From assembly GCA_026929865.2 (NCBI GenBank), contig CM049404.1, positions 16,009,501 through 16,073,500 of the forward strand: DNA of 64,000 nucleotides, written 5' to 3'. The first letter of the stretch is position 1. Each line of letters opens with the position of its first letter. The DNA comes from Hyperoplus lanceolatus (lineage: Eukaryota > Chordata > Actinopteri > Uranoscopiformes > Ammodytidae). Both the position numbers and the translations under genes were made by a program. Under the pieces are notes generated by a model. The model worked only from the letters and a program-made list of their open reading frames with translations, was not told where the DNA came from and made no database searches. Shown here piece after piece: positions 26,801 through 36,929 of this stretch.

Positions 26801-27719
26801 GTTGTTTAGGGGTCCAGACCGCATTAGAACTGGTCCTGATTGAAAACCACTGCACCTAGACTCTTCAAATCTGGACTAGAATATCACAGTGAGGCTATAC
26901 ATTATAGAAAACATAGTTTCTGATTTGTGAAACTTTTATCCTATCTGTGAAAATGCAATAAAGGCACATGTCAACGCTTTTTTGGGGTCCAGACCGCATT
27001 AGAACTGGTCCTGATTGAAAACCACTGCACATAGACTCTTCAAATCTGGACTAGAATATCACAATGAGGCTATAGATTATAGAAAACATAGTTTCTGATT
27101 TGTGAAACTTTTTTTCTATCTGTGAAAATGCAAAGAATGCACATTTTAATGTTGTTTAGGGGTCCAGACCGCATTAGAACTGGTCCTGATTGAAAACCAC
27201 TGCACCTAGACTCTTGGAATCTGGACTAGAATATCACAGTGAGGCTATACATTATAGAAAACATAGTTTCTGATTTGTGAAACTTTTACCCTATCTGTGA
27301 AAATGCAATAAAGGCACATGTCAAAGCTTTTTTGGGGTCCAGACCGCATTAGAGCTGGTCCTGATTGAAAACCATTGCACCTAGACTCTTCAAATCTGGA
27401 CTAGATTATCACAGCGAGGCTATAGATTATAGAAAACATAGTTACTGATTTGTGAAACTTTTATCCTATCTGTGAAAATGCAATAAAGGCACATGTCAAC
27501 GCTTTTTTGGGGTCCAGACCGCATTAGAACTGGTCCTGATTGAAAACCACTGCACATAGACTCTTCAAATCTGGACTAGAATATCACAGTTAGGCTATGG
27601 ATTATATAAAACATAGTTTATGATTTGTGAAACTTTTACCCTATCTGTGAAAATGCAAAGAATGCACATTTTAATGGTGTTTAGGGGTCCAGACCGCATT
27701 AGAACTGGCCCTGATTGAA
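23840..27719 (+). repeat. Left satellite-like array, about 22 copies of a 175-bp monomer
   Basis: The landmark AACTGGTCCTGATTGAAAAC recurs at an exact 175-bp step (for example 24031, 24206, 24381, 24556, 24731), with a few 1-3 bp losses. Two monomer classes differ in the linker: AATAAAGGCACATGTCAACG versus AAAGAATGCACATTTTAATG. Between about 25930 and 27690 a five-monomer block is repeated: the private variant ACAGTTAGGCTATGGATTAT sits at 26711 and 27586, exactly 875 bp apart. This is a higher-order repeat. Confidence 0.93.
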
Positions 27720-27749
27720 GCTGATGTCTTTATATTTGTTTTTTTCTAT

Positions 27750-27843
27750 TTTGTTTTTTAAAGATATTTTTTGGGCATTTTTATGCTTTATTGACAGTGT
27801 AGAGACAGAGTTGAAATGGGGCAGAGAGGGGAGTGACATGCAG
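27750..27843 (-). mobile_element. 3' tail of a tRNA-derived SINE inside the fold-back element
   Basis: Reverse-complemented, it reads CTGCATGTCACTCCCCTCTC, then a CCATTTCAACTCTGTCTCTA block and an ATAAAG-type tail. The same tail is seen in the SINEs at 33067 and 59291. Confidence 0.65.
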
Positions 27844-27845
27844 AG

Positions 27846-27903
27846 AACGGTTGGTTACGTTGTAACCCAGGTTCTCTGAGTGGAGAGACTATCTCTCCAC
27901 CTT
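27846..27903. mobile_element. DIRS-like terminal segment
   Basis: The palindromic GGTTACGTTGTAACC followed by CAGGTTCTCTGAGTGGAGAG resembles the termini of fish DIRS1-type retroelements. A DIRS coding relic lies 0.7 kb away on the minus strand. Assignment is by recall of the family pattern. Confidence 0.45.
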
Positions 27904-27904
27904 A

Positions 27905-27970
27905 CATACACTCAACAAAAATATAAACGCAACACTTTTGTTTTTGCTCCCATTTTTCATGAGATGGACT
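27905..27970. mobile_element. Solo terminal repeat of a Tc1/mariner-like element
   Basis: ACTCAACAAAAATATAAACG followed by CAACACTTTTGTTTTTGCTC is a common fish Tc1/mariner-type terminus. Only one end is present. Confidence 0.5.
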
Positions 27971-28225
27971 TAACCCTCCTGTTATGTTCCGGGTCAAATT
28001 GACCCATTTCAAAGTTTGAAGATCTAGAAAAAATAGTTAAAATTATTTTTTCAGTATGAAACTTCTTCTGCTTGCCTTAATTAGGGTAATCAACATATAA
28101 TATGAAAATATTTTATCTCACACATTTGCAACCACCCCCTGCATGTTTATATCACATAGATACTGTTCGGGTCAATTTGACCCGGCAGTAAAACTGAAGG
28201 TAAAAGGGTGTCAGAAATGTAAGAC
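27971..28225. mobile_element. Partial piggyBac-type MITE
   Basis: Begins TTAACCCTCCTGTTATGTTC followed by GGGTCAAATTGACCC; a second GGGTCAATTTGACCC lies at about 28169. TTAA plus the CCCTCCTGTTATG terminus is a frequent teleost MITE end. The opposite end is not seen. Confidence 0.5.
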
Positions 28226-28265
28226 TATTTCTTTCTTTACAACTGTGAGACATATTTCACCCAAA

Positions 28266-28338
28266 TCTCACACACGCACACACATACACACGCCCACACA
28301 CGCACACACACACACCCACCCACACACACACACACAGT
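28266..28338. repeat. Imperfect (CA)n tract
   Basis: CA dinucleotides with CG, TA and CC interruptions. Confidence 0.9.
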
Positions 28339-28359
28339 TGCAAGTGTTATGACTTTTGA

Positions 28360-30205
28360 CGGGAACCATTTATGTTCCCTTGGGAAATCTCCACCCACAT
28401 TCAGTGGACACTCAACAGGGGAGGGGCAAAACATATAAAATATTCTCTGCATGGGAGTCCTACCAACATTACACTCTGTCAGGCAGACCTTTACAAAATG
28501 AGCAGCAGAAACAAAAGGATGACAGTCCAGGAGGCTCTGGAAGTCAATGCAAAAACGCTGTCATGAGAGAAAACCATTGTAGCCTAGCTCTATCCAGGGG
28601 CTCGAATGGCACATTCTGCAAGGCCGACAGCACCACCTCCAAATCCCATGGGGGGACAGCTGGCCTTCTGCGATGTGGAGTAACCCTACGAGCATCTCTA
28701 AGAAACTGAGCAATAACAGCCTTCTGCCAGCTTCCGAGGTCCAACACGGGCTGCCTTTATGGCTGCCACTATTCCCCTCAATGTCAAGGGAGATTTGCCC
28801 ACCTCCAACATTTCCTGGAGGAACTGGAGCATGTCATGGGCCGTGCAGGCGAGGGGATCCACCTGTCTCGAATTGCACCATGATTGAAACCCTCCCCAAC
28901 GATAAGCGTATGCCGCCCTCGTTGATGGAGCCCGGGCTCCTTGTAGAGTGCTAACCACAGACTGGGGCAACCCCATAGCTAGAAACCCGGCCCTCTCAGG
29001 GGCCAGGCCCAAAGCCGGAGACCCTGGGGAAAAGGATGAAAGAGAGTCCCGTGGACCTGGGACAGGAGGTCCAGCCGACCCGGGAGCTCCAACGGGTGTC
29101 CCTGAAGGAGGGGTGCAATCGCTGTGAACCAGATCATCTGGGGCCAGCTGAAGGAACACTCCCAAGGGATCAATAAAGTGTCTATCTATCTATCTATCTA
29201 TCTACCTACCAGGATGAGGCTCACCTCTTCCACCTGAACTCTCTGTAGAAGTGTATGAAGGAGGGTGAAGGGAGGGAAGGCATACAGGAGGCCTTGAGAC
29301 CACTGGTGTGCAATGGCATCCGTGCCCAAGTGAGGATCGCCCCTTTTCATGGAGAAAAAGAGGGGACAATGAGCTGTCTCCCTCGAGGCGAAGAGATCGG
29401 CTGTGGCTGTACCAAAGCACTCCCAGATATCGCTCACGACCTCCGGATGCAGTCTCCATTCCCCGGGGAGGGGTCCCCCTCTGGAGAGCCGATCCGCCGC
29501 AAGGTTCACCTGACCCGGCACGTGCATCGCCCTGAGGGACTTGAATCGTGGATACGCCCACTCTCATATTATCTGAGCCAATCTGCAAAGGCCCCCCTGC
29601 CTGTTTATGTATGCCGCTGTTCTGTCTGTCCTTACCAGTACATGGCGGTTTTCCAGCTCTGGCAGGAAGTGCAAAAGAGCTAAATGGATAGCCTGCAATT
29701 CCAACTGATTGATGTGCTGTGTCAACCAGGGTCCGTGCCATTGGCCACTAATGCCTTGACCCTAGTGTACGGCTCCTCAGCCTACCAGGGAGAAGTTGGC
29801 GGACACCACCTGGCGACGCAACACCGGCCCCAGTTCATTGCCCCGTGCTAAATTGGCTGGTTCCTCCTACCAGCGGAGAGCTATGCGCAGTCTGCGTGAA
29901 ACCAACACTCTGGCATGCAGATCTCTCTGTGGACAAAGACCCAGGCTCAGGAGGCAACGCTGCACTGGGCGCATGTTCAGAAGGGCAATGGACATGATGT
30001 GCACTGTGGCTGCCATTAACCCAAAGAGTCGAGGCTGAATCTCCAGGTCACTCTGGCCACCAAACAAAACTGGGACAAGCACGCCCTGAGGGCAGCCTGT
30101 CTCGCCAACGTCAAAAAAAAGAGTTCCTGATTTGGCATCCAAACAAATGCCCAGGAACTCTGTCGATTGTGAAGGCTGCAACCTGCTCTTTCTCATGTTA
30201 AGTCT
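28360..30205 (-). mobile_element. Degraded DIRS-like tyrosine-recombinase retroelement
   Basis: Read on the minus strand, the order is a reverse-transcriptase/RNase H-like part (30220-29200; fragments FLGICLDAKSGTL, HVPGQVNLAADRLSRG and TADLFASRE) and then the start of a tyrosine recombinase (about 29165-28700; STRAAYAYRWGGFQSWCNSR and PLTLRGIVAAIKAARVG). RT, then RNase H, then recombinase is the DIRS order. Frames are broken and the recombinase is truncated, so it is inactive. It lies inside the fold-back element and is cut by a (TCTA)n tract at 29182-29209. Confidence 0.75.
29182..29209. repeat. (TCTA)n microsatellite with upstream AATAAAGTG
   Basis: The AATAAAGTGTCTATC start and tetranucleotide run resemble the 3' tail of a small retroposon landed in the DIRS relic. 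Confidence 0.7.
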
Positions 30206-31835
30206 AGGTGTAGTGGTTTTCAATCAGGACCAGTTCTAATGCGGTCTGGACCCCAAAAAAGCCTTGACATGTGCCTTTATTGCATTTTCAGAAATAGAAA
30301 AAAAGTTTCACAAATCAGAAAGTATGTTATCTATACCTCTCTGTGATATTCTAGTCCAGATTTGAAGAGTCTAGGTGCAGTGGTTTTCAATCAGGACCAG
30401 TTCTAATGCGGTCTAGGCCCCTAAAAACCATTAAAATGTGCATTCTTTGCATTTTCACAGATAGGGTAAAAGTTTCACAAATCAGAAACTATGTTTTCTA
30501 TAATCTATAGCCTCACTGTGATATTCTAGTCCAGATTTGAAGAGTCTATGTGCAGTGGTTTTCAATCAGGACCAGTTCTAATGTGGTCTGGACCCCAAAA
30601 AAGCCTTGACATGTGCCTTTATTTAATTTTCACAAATAGAAAAAAAGTTTCACAAATCAGAAACTATGTTTTCTATAATCTATAGCCTCACTGTGATGTT
30701 CTAGTCGAGATTTAAAGAGTCTAGGTGCAGTGGTTTTCAATCAGGACCAGTTCTAATGCGGTCTAGACCCCAAAAAAACCTTGACATGTGCCTTTATTGC
30801 TTTTTCACAAATAGAAAAAAAGTTTCACAAATCAGAAACTATGTTTTCTATAATCTATAGCTTCACTTTGATATTCTAGTCCATATTTGAAGAGTCTAGG
30901 TGCAGTGGTTTTCAATCAGGACCAGTTCTAATGCGGTCTGGGCCCCAAAAAAGCGTTGACATGTGCCTTTATTTAATTTTCACAAATAGAAAAAAAGTTT
31001 CACAAATCAGAAACTATGTTTTCTATAATCTATAGCCTCACTGTGATATTCTAGTCGAGATTTAAAGAGTCCAGGTGCAGTGGTTTTCAATCAGGACCAG
31101 TTCTAATGCGGTCTAGACCCCAAAAAAACCTTGACATGTGCCTTTATTGCATTTTCACAAATAGAAAAAAAGTTTCACAAATCAGAAACTATGTTTTCTA
31201 TAATGTATAGCCTCTCTGTGATAATCTAGTCCAGGTTTGAAGAGTCTAGGTGGAGTGGTTTTCAATCAGGACCAGTTCTAATGCGGTCTGGACCCCAAAA
31301 AAGCGTTGTTGACATGTGTCTTTATTTAATTTTCACAAATAGAAAAAAAGTTTCACAAATTAAAAACTATGTTTTCCATAATCTATAGCCTCACTATGAT
31401 AATCTAGTCGAAATTTGAAGAGTCTAGGTCCAGTGGTTTTCAATCAGGATCAGTTTTAACGCGGCCTAGACCCGTAAAAAACATTAAAATGTGCATTCTT
31501 TGCATTTTCACAAATAGAATAAAGGTTTCACAAATCAGAAACTATGTTTTCTATAATCTGTAGCCTAACTATGATAATCTAGTCGAGATTTGAAGGGTCT
31601 AGGTGCAGTGGTTTTCAATCAGGACCAGTTCTAATGCGGTCTAGACCCCAAAAACGCCTTGACATGTGCCTTTATAGCATTTTCACAGATAGGGTAAAAG
31701 TTTCACAAATCAAAAACTATGTTTTCTATAATCTATTGCCTCACTGTGATATTCTAGTCCAGATTTGAAGAGTCTAGGTGCAGTGGTTTTCAATCAGGAC
31801 TAGTTTTAATGTGGTCCAGATGCAAAAAAAGCAGT
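30197..31835 (-). repeat. Right satellite-like array, about 9 copies of the same 175-bp monomer, inverted
   Basis: The reverse complement of the left landmark recurs at 175-bp steps (30397, 30572, 30747, 30922, 31097). The first step is shortened to about 167 bp. The monomers carry more private substitutions than many left-arm copies. The unequal copy number implies that the arms expanded or contracted independently. Confidence 0.92.
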
Positions 31836-32074
31836 TTGATCTCCCCTCTCTTTCTTTTAAACAAACTTAATAAAGGTTACATCAATTTTAAACAGTTTTA
31901 AAAGAATGGTTAGACTCTCTTAGATAATCTAGACTAATTAATGTGGCTTTACCGCAGCGATTTAGGAGGTTAAACAACGGAGAATCAGTCGCTTCACCGC
32001 TCCTTAAGAATCCCTTAACTTTTCCTTAACTGCCGAATCGGCTGCTGCGAATCAGCTGCCAACTTCAGCGTCGT
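31820..32074 (-). repeat. Right unique terminal inverted repeat
   Basis: Inverted partner of 23586-23850, ending CTTCAGCGTCGT. Differences from the left arm are single-base changes and a few short clusters (for example GCGGTGAAG versus GCTGCGGAG). Confidence 0.9.
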
Positions 32075-32083
32075 AAACGTTTG
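32075..32083. repeat. Right 9-bp target-site duplication
   Basis: AAACGTTTG, identical to the left copy at 23577-23585. Confidence 0.85.
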
Positions 32084-32950
32084 TGTATTTATTAAGACAA
32101 AATAATGCCACCTTTTTCTTTGTGTTAGCATATTGGAAGTCTGAACATTAGACCTTGAGGCCATAAAGTCCTTTCAAACGGGTGGTGAGGGGTCAATCCT
32201 GTAGTGAGATAAATATGCTCCCAAAGTGAGCTGAAGTTTCTCCAAACAAGCACTGGATGGCAGCAGGTCACCTCAGCTGCAGTTTAGCTAATATTATACA
32301 CAGTCGATCTGTGCGTCAGTGCAGTTAAACCACTGGATGCCAGCAAAAATGAGATTGCACAATTACACTTCTGTGTCTCATTGAAAAATAAATAAGATAT
32401 GAGTATGCAAATATCTTTCATTTGAACAGTTCAACAGCTGGACACAAGATGTCTCCTACTTCAAAGTTGAGTCCAGGTCTCATCACATGTGTGCAATCTG
32501 CATATTGCATAATAACTGTTGAGAAGTTGCCAAATGAAAAGTTGTATTTTCACTTAATCCTGCTAGTATATCAGCTACAAGACTTCTCCTCAGTGGCTCA
32601 ATGTGTAAAACACAGCACTTAAATTATTCTGTACTGGAAGATCAAACTTCAATGTAAAGGAACTTAGTTGAAAGGGGGGGGGGAGATCTTTAAAGTCTCT
32701 TGTGCATGAATTCATAGAAAACAACATGAGTTAATAAAAAAACACACAAATGATCATGCATCTAAGTAAATTCTTTTTAATGTTAACACAGGAAGCAGTA
32801 AATCATGTAACATCCAACAGAATGGGAGAAATAAACAAATAAAACACACATTTGGCTCATTGGTGCAGGTGGCTTATTGTAGGTTACATTGAGGTCAAAG
32901 TAAATGTTAGAGTTTAAAGGGCAGCAGAGATCCAGCAGGTTTCTTTTTAT
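32084..32950. other. Keratin 3' flank and intergenic DNA
   Basis: Holds the keratin 3' UTR. A minus-strand ATTAAA at 32782-32777 is the best polyadenylation signal candidate. An AATAAA overlaps the stop codon and is too close to be the main one. No other gene was recognised. Confidence 0.45.
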
Positions 32951-35900
32951 TTAGCTGTATGTTGTGTCACGGGTGGTCTCCACTTTCTTGATGATAACTC
33001 CACTGTGTATTCTCCGCGGACCTGGAGGGAAGAGGACATAGGAACAAAAATCAGATAAAAACACACACTGTGGTGTACTGGTTAGAGCTTCCCCTTGAGG
33101 CTCAGGCCTCGCAGCAGACCCGGGTTCGATTCCGGCCCGTGGTCAGCTACCTGCATGCCCTCCCCTCTTTGCCCCATTTCAACTCTGTCTCTCCAAATCT
33201 CTCTAATAAACTGAAAAATGCAAAAAAATTACCTTAAAAAAAACTAAAACAAAAAACTGTGGGCTTTCATAACATGTATACTGCCAGCGGTAATAATGAA
33301 AGTGTTGAAGAGAAAATTAACTACTTACTTTGGTTGGGCACGGTTTGGATGCTGAGAATAGAGTCCTGTCCGATTCTGAGGAGAAAACAGGAAACACAGT
33401 AATAAGAATTGATGTACTGTCAAAAAGGTACAGTCTGTTAATAGATCTTAGGAGTTTGTGTTTCGAATGTGTATCGGGCTTACTGTTACCCCTTTAGGGA
33501 GAAAGACTAAGTTATCATTTAGGCAAATGTGGATCTGATTAGCATAGACTATATATGCTGATTAGCCACGACAACTCTGTTACAGAGCCGCTTTCCTGAT
33601 ATTTGTGTGTGAGAACTTGACACTGCCAAGCTCAACCATTGCATCTCACCTTCCTTCCTCTCCCTCCAGCAGCTTGCTGTAGGTGGAGATCTCTATGTCC
33701 AGGGCCAGCTTCACATTCATGAGCTCCTGGTACTCTCTGACCTGCCGGGTCATGTCCTGCTTGGCCCTCTGCAGAGCCCGCTCCAGGTCCCTGATGCGAG
33801 CCTTGGCATCCTGCACAGCATCTTCCCCGCGTTGCTCCGCCTCTGTCACCTGGGTCTCAAGCTTGAAGCGCTGGCAAAAAGTTAATTTATAGACAGTGTA
33901 AGCATTTTCATGCTGATGATTTGACATTTTAATTTGCTAGGTATCATGTCATTTCAAATGCTTGTGATAAGCAGTTAAACCAAAATACTTGTAGGCTATA
34001 AATCAATCTGTTATCGAATGTAATTAGCAGTAAGCTGCACCAGTAAGAGTAGGTCTATCACACTTGAGAAGTGTCACTTTTGCCTCCATTTAATTAAGTT
34101 TATTCCTGTAATTTTAATTGATTTTGATTCTTTACCAATTTGTAACAGAAACCAAAACTTAAGGCATTATGCGTGCACTCTCTGTCAGGTTTTACAAGTC
34201 AGTCCGGGTGCCTCAGACCTGACCTATAAACCATGGTATATAAACCTCTCCCTCACCTGTGCCTTTACGGCTTGGATCTCATTCTGCAGGCGGCTGATCA
34301 TTCGGTTGAGCTCAGATATGTCCCCCTTGGCGCTGCGCAGTTCGTTTCCATACTGGTCGGCCTCAGCAGTAATCTGGTCAAACTGGTGGGAGCAGAGAAC
34401 AAAAAGAAGAGCAAACGTGTTATCAGTAATTATCAGGTGCGTCGAGGGTGGTTCCTGTCAAAAGGTGTTTCTAATGTATTTATGAGCAGTAGTAAACTGT
34501 TGACCCAGCTCACATTTGTAGAGAAACTTGTTTTACTATGAATCTTATCACACAAACAGCGACATATAGTTCAAATCCACCCAAGTTTAGGAAATTCATT
34601 ATTGGTTATTCACCTTGTCCTTGTGCCAGCTTTCAGCTTCTTCGCGGCTGCGGGCAGCAATGTCCTCGTACTGAGCCCTCACGCCTGCCACGACCTGATC
34701 CATGTCCAGGCCACGGGAGTTGTCCATCTCCACCACCACAGACGTCTCCTTCAGGCTCTCCTGCAGCTCACGCAGCTCCTTTAAAATTATTATTTTTAAA
34801 AAAACATCACATTAGCAATTGTAAGAAGACAAAATCTAGAATGCCAAACAAGATCACTCTCTATATGTTCTTGTTCATGTTAAGTCTTTGAGAAAAGAAA
34901 AAAGGTATGGTCACGTACCGCGTCATACAGAGCCGTCAAGAAGTGGAATTCGTCAGTGAGGATAGTCACGTTGTCGTCTAGATCCACCTTGGACACGTAG
35001 CCTGCGTCCACATCCTGCAGACAAAAAAACACACTTTCTTCAATTTAATGCTTAATCTTTAACATTTGGAAGAACTCATTTCCTGTGGCCATGATTATTT
35101 TAAGATTTAAACCACAGGTAATATACAATCTAGTTTTTTTACCCCGCAACAAGAATATTTGTTAGTAGAGAAGTTGCTTATAAAACTGTGAATGTATTGT
35201 GAGTTAGTACTCCGGCTTAATGAGTTGTTGTCTATTTTTAATTTTGAGAGCAAAGCATTCATCTGCATACTGTACCTTTTTGAGCAGGACAAAGTCATTC
35301 TCTCTTTCATTCCTCTTGTTGATCTCGTCTTCATACCTGAAACAGCAACACAAATACCAGGTTATTCCCACAGATCTTATCTGCACTTAACTGATTTTGC
35401 CTTTTGGTCTAGACACTCTATTCAATTTCACAGTCAGCAGTGGTTCAATGTCTCTCACATAAAAAAAACAAAAAAAACGTACTTTGCTTTGTAGTCGTTC
35501 ACATGTGTGTGCATCACTGAGTTCTCCATGTCAAGCCTCTGTTTGTCGTTGGTGAGGAACTCCAGTTGTCTTTGGAGGTCGGAGATGTAGGACTTCATCA
35601 TGGGCTCAATATTAGAGGAGGCAGAGGTCTGTCCCTGAAGCAGATCCCACTTGGTCTCCAGCATTTTGTTCTGCTGTTCCAGGAATCTTACCTGTAGCAC
35701 AAGGAGGACATACCAACTGAATCAAACAGATCACAACATCTTGATCCTACAGGTCAAACATCGATTCAAATGGCAACATCTTCCCTAAATGGATCATCAG
35801 GAGTGTCAGGGTAATTGAAATCTCACACTCATACTTGACGTTCACCTGCAAAAGGGGTTAAAGAGAAATGTCCTTTCTTACCTTATCAATGAATGAGACA

Positions 35901-36163
35901 AATCGGTTGTTGAGAGTCTTGATCTGCTCTTTCTCCTGGCTGCGGACAGCATGGACAAGGGGGTCCACGTCCACGTCGAGCGGGGTGAGCAGGCTCTTGT
36001 TGACGGTCACGGCTGTGATTTGAGACCCATAATTAGCCCCATAGTTAGCCCCGATGCTGCTCTTGGGGATGCTGTAGGCTCCCATAGACATGCTGCTGAA
36101 GCCCCCTGAGGACCTGTGTGATGTCTGGTGGCTGCTGCGCTTGCTGCTGCTCCTCAGACTCAT
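32951..36163 (-). CDS. Type II keratin (keratin 8-like)
   Basis: Nine exons: 36163-35882, 35691-35483, 35336-35276, 35014-34919, 34778-34614, 34382-34257, 33870-33650, 33375-33329 and 33021-32951. They sum to 1278 bp, or 425 residues. The 209-61-96-165-126-221 bp run of inner exons is the classic type II keratin pattern. The head is Ser/Gly-rich ([13 protein letters not shown]). The rod begins at [18 protein letters not shown] with the helix initiation motif and ends at the helix termination motif [16 protein letters not shown]. The tail is short and basic ([17 protein letters not shown]), as in simple-epithelial keratins. The protein pairs with a type I keratin to form cytoplasmic intermediate filaments in epithelia. 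No partner keratin is visible in the window. All junctions are GT/AG and in phase, so the gene appears intact. Confidence 0.95.
33067..33240 (+). mobile_element. tRNA-derived SINE in keratin intron 8
   Basis: A tRNA-like head with A box (TGGTGTACTGGTTAGAG) and B box (GGGTTCGATTCC). It is followed by the CTGCATGCCCTCCCCTCTTT tail shared with copies at 27750 and 59291, then an A-rich end. It lies antisense to the keratin gene. Confidence 0.8.
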
Positions 36164-36262
36164 GTTGATACTGTGTGGAGGTTTCTCTGCCTGGGAGGAT
36201 GAAGAGGTCAGTCAGGAGGTGGACGAGCGCTGTTGTGCATCTCTTATCTTTTGGGTGGCTAC

Positions 36263-36268
36263 TTTATA
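36263..36268 (-). promoter_or_regulatory. Keratin TATA box
   Basis: TATAAA on the minus strand (CTGCCTATAAAGTAG) lies about 100 bp upstream of the start codon. This predicts transcription start near 36235 and a short 5' UTR. Confidence 0.65.
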
Positions 36269-36929
36269 GGCAGCGCTGGGTGTGGCGAGATAGCGAAGTT
36301 ATGCGGCTCCCCAATGTGGATAAACCAGTCAGACTGTTCTCCCACCTACCCCCATGCTGCAAAAAAAAAGTTGCATTTTTTCTGTTGTTACTTGTTACGC
36401 TGGAATTCGGGGCCTGCTCTGCGGCTTCTTGGTCTGCTGCTTTTGAACAAAACCTCCAAATATGATCTCAATGCAACAATGGGTTTGTCGAAAATGATGA
36501 AAAAATTTCATCTTGTGATTCAAGAAGTTATGACGAGCCCAGATCTTTAATGAGAAACAATAAAAGTAGGTGTGGAATAATAATGGATATTTATATTGAA
36601 TATTACCTGTGAACCTTCTAAGATGGTAACATCTTTCCAAAAATTGGTTTTGGATTAAACTCTCTCCTTTTCTTTATTGCCTGATAACAGTTAAAGCGAG
36701 ACATTGACAAAAACATCATATTTTTCAAGCACTGGTCAATCTAGAGATTTTTGGCTATTTTGCCTTGCTTTATCTTCTCTCATACTAGTATAGATAAAAG
36801 GTCCAAAATGTACAGGTAGATGTTTTACAATACAATGTCTGTTTGCATCTGTATATTTATCCTATACAGCTATCTTTAAAGGTCATTATCTCAAAATGTG
36901 TTCTTTAATTGATTAAATAAAACGCTGAA
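36269..36929. other. Keratin upstream flank
   Basis: AT-rich DNA beyond the keratin promoter, with no exon or named repeat recognised. Confidence 0.5.

Larger units (their letters stand above)
23586..32074. mobile_element. 8.5-kb fold-back (long inverted repeat) DNA element with satellite arms
   Basis: The ends are inverted copies starting ACGACGCTGAAGTTGGCAGC, flanked by a 9-bp direct repeat. For about 260 bp at each end the inverted repeat is unique sequence with high identity, differing by scattered substitutions. Inward, both arms turn into tandem arrays of the same 175-bp monomer in opposite orientation: about 22 copies on the left and about 9 on the right. The 2.5-kb centre holds pieces of other transposons but no recognisable transposase for this element, so it looks non-autonomous. 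A 9-bp duplication with long inverted repeats fits Mutator-like or Rehavkus-type elements; fish Zisupton and fold-back families such as Galileo are other comparisons. The classification is inference; the structure is read directly. Confidence 0.85.

Noticed and set aside
23840-27719. CRISPR-like or other spaced repeat array
   Set aside because: The 175-bp units are head-to-tail with no unique spacers, and the genome is vertebrate.
33067-33140. tRNA genes at the A/B-box sequences (also 37412 and 59291)
   Set aside because: They carry SINE bodies and tails, and the heads do not close into clean cloverleaf arms; they are retroposons.
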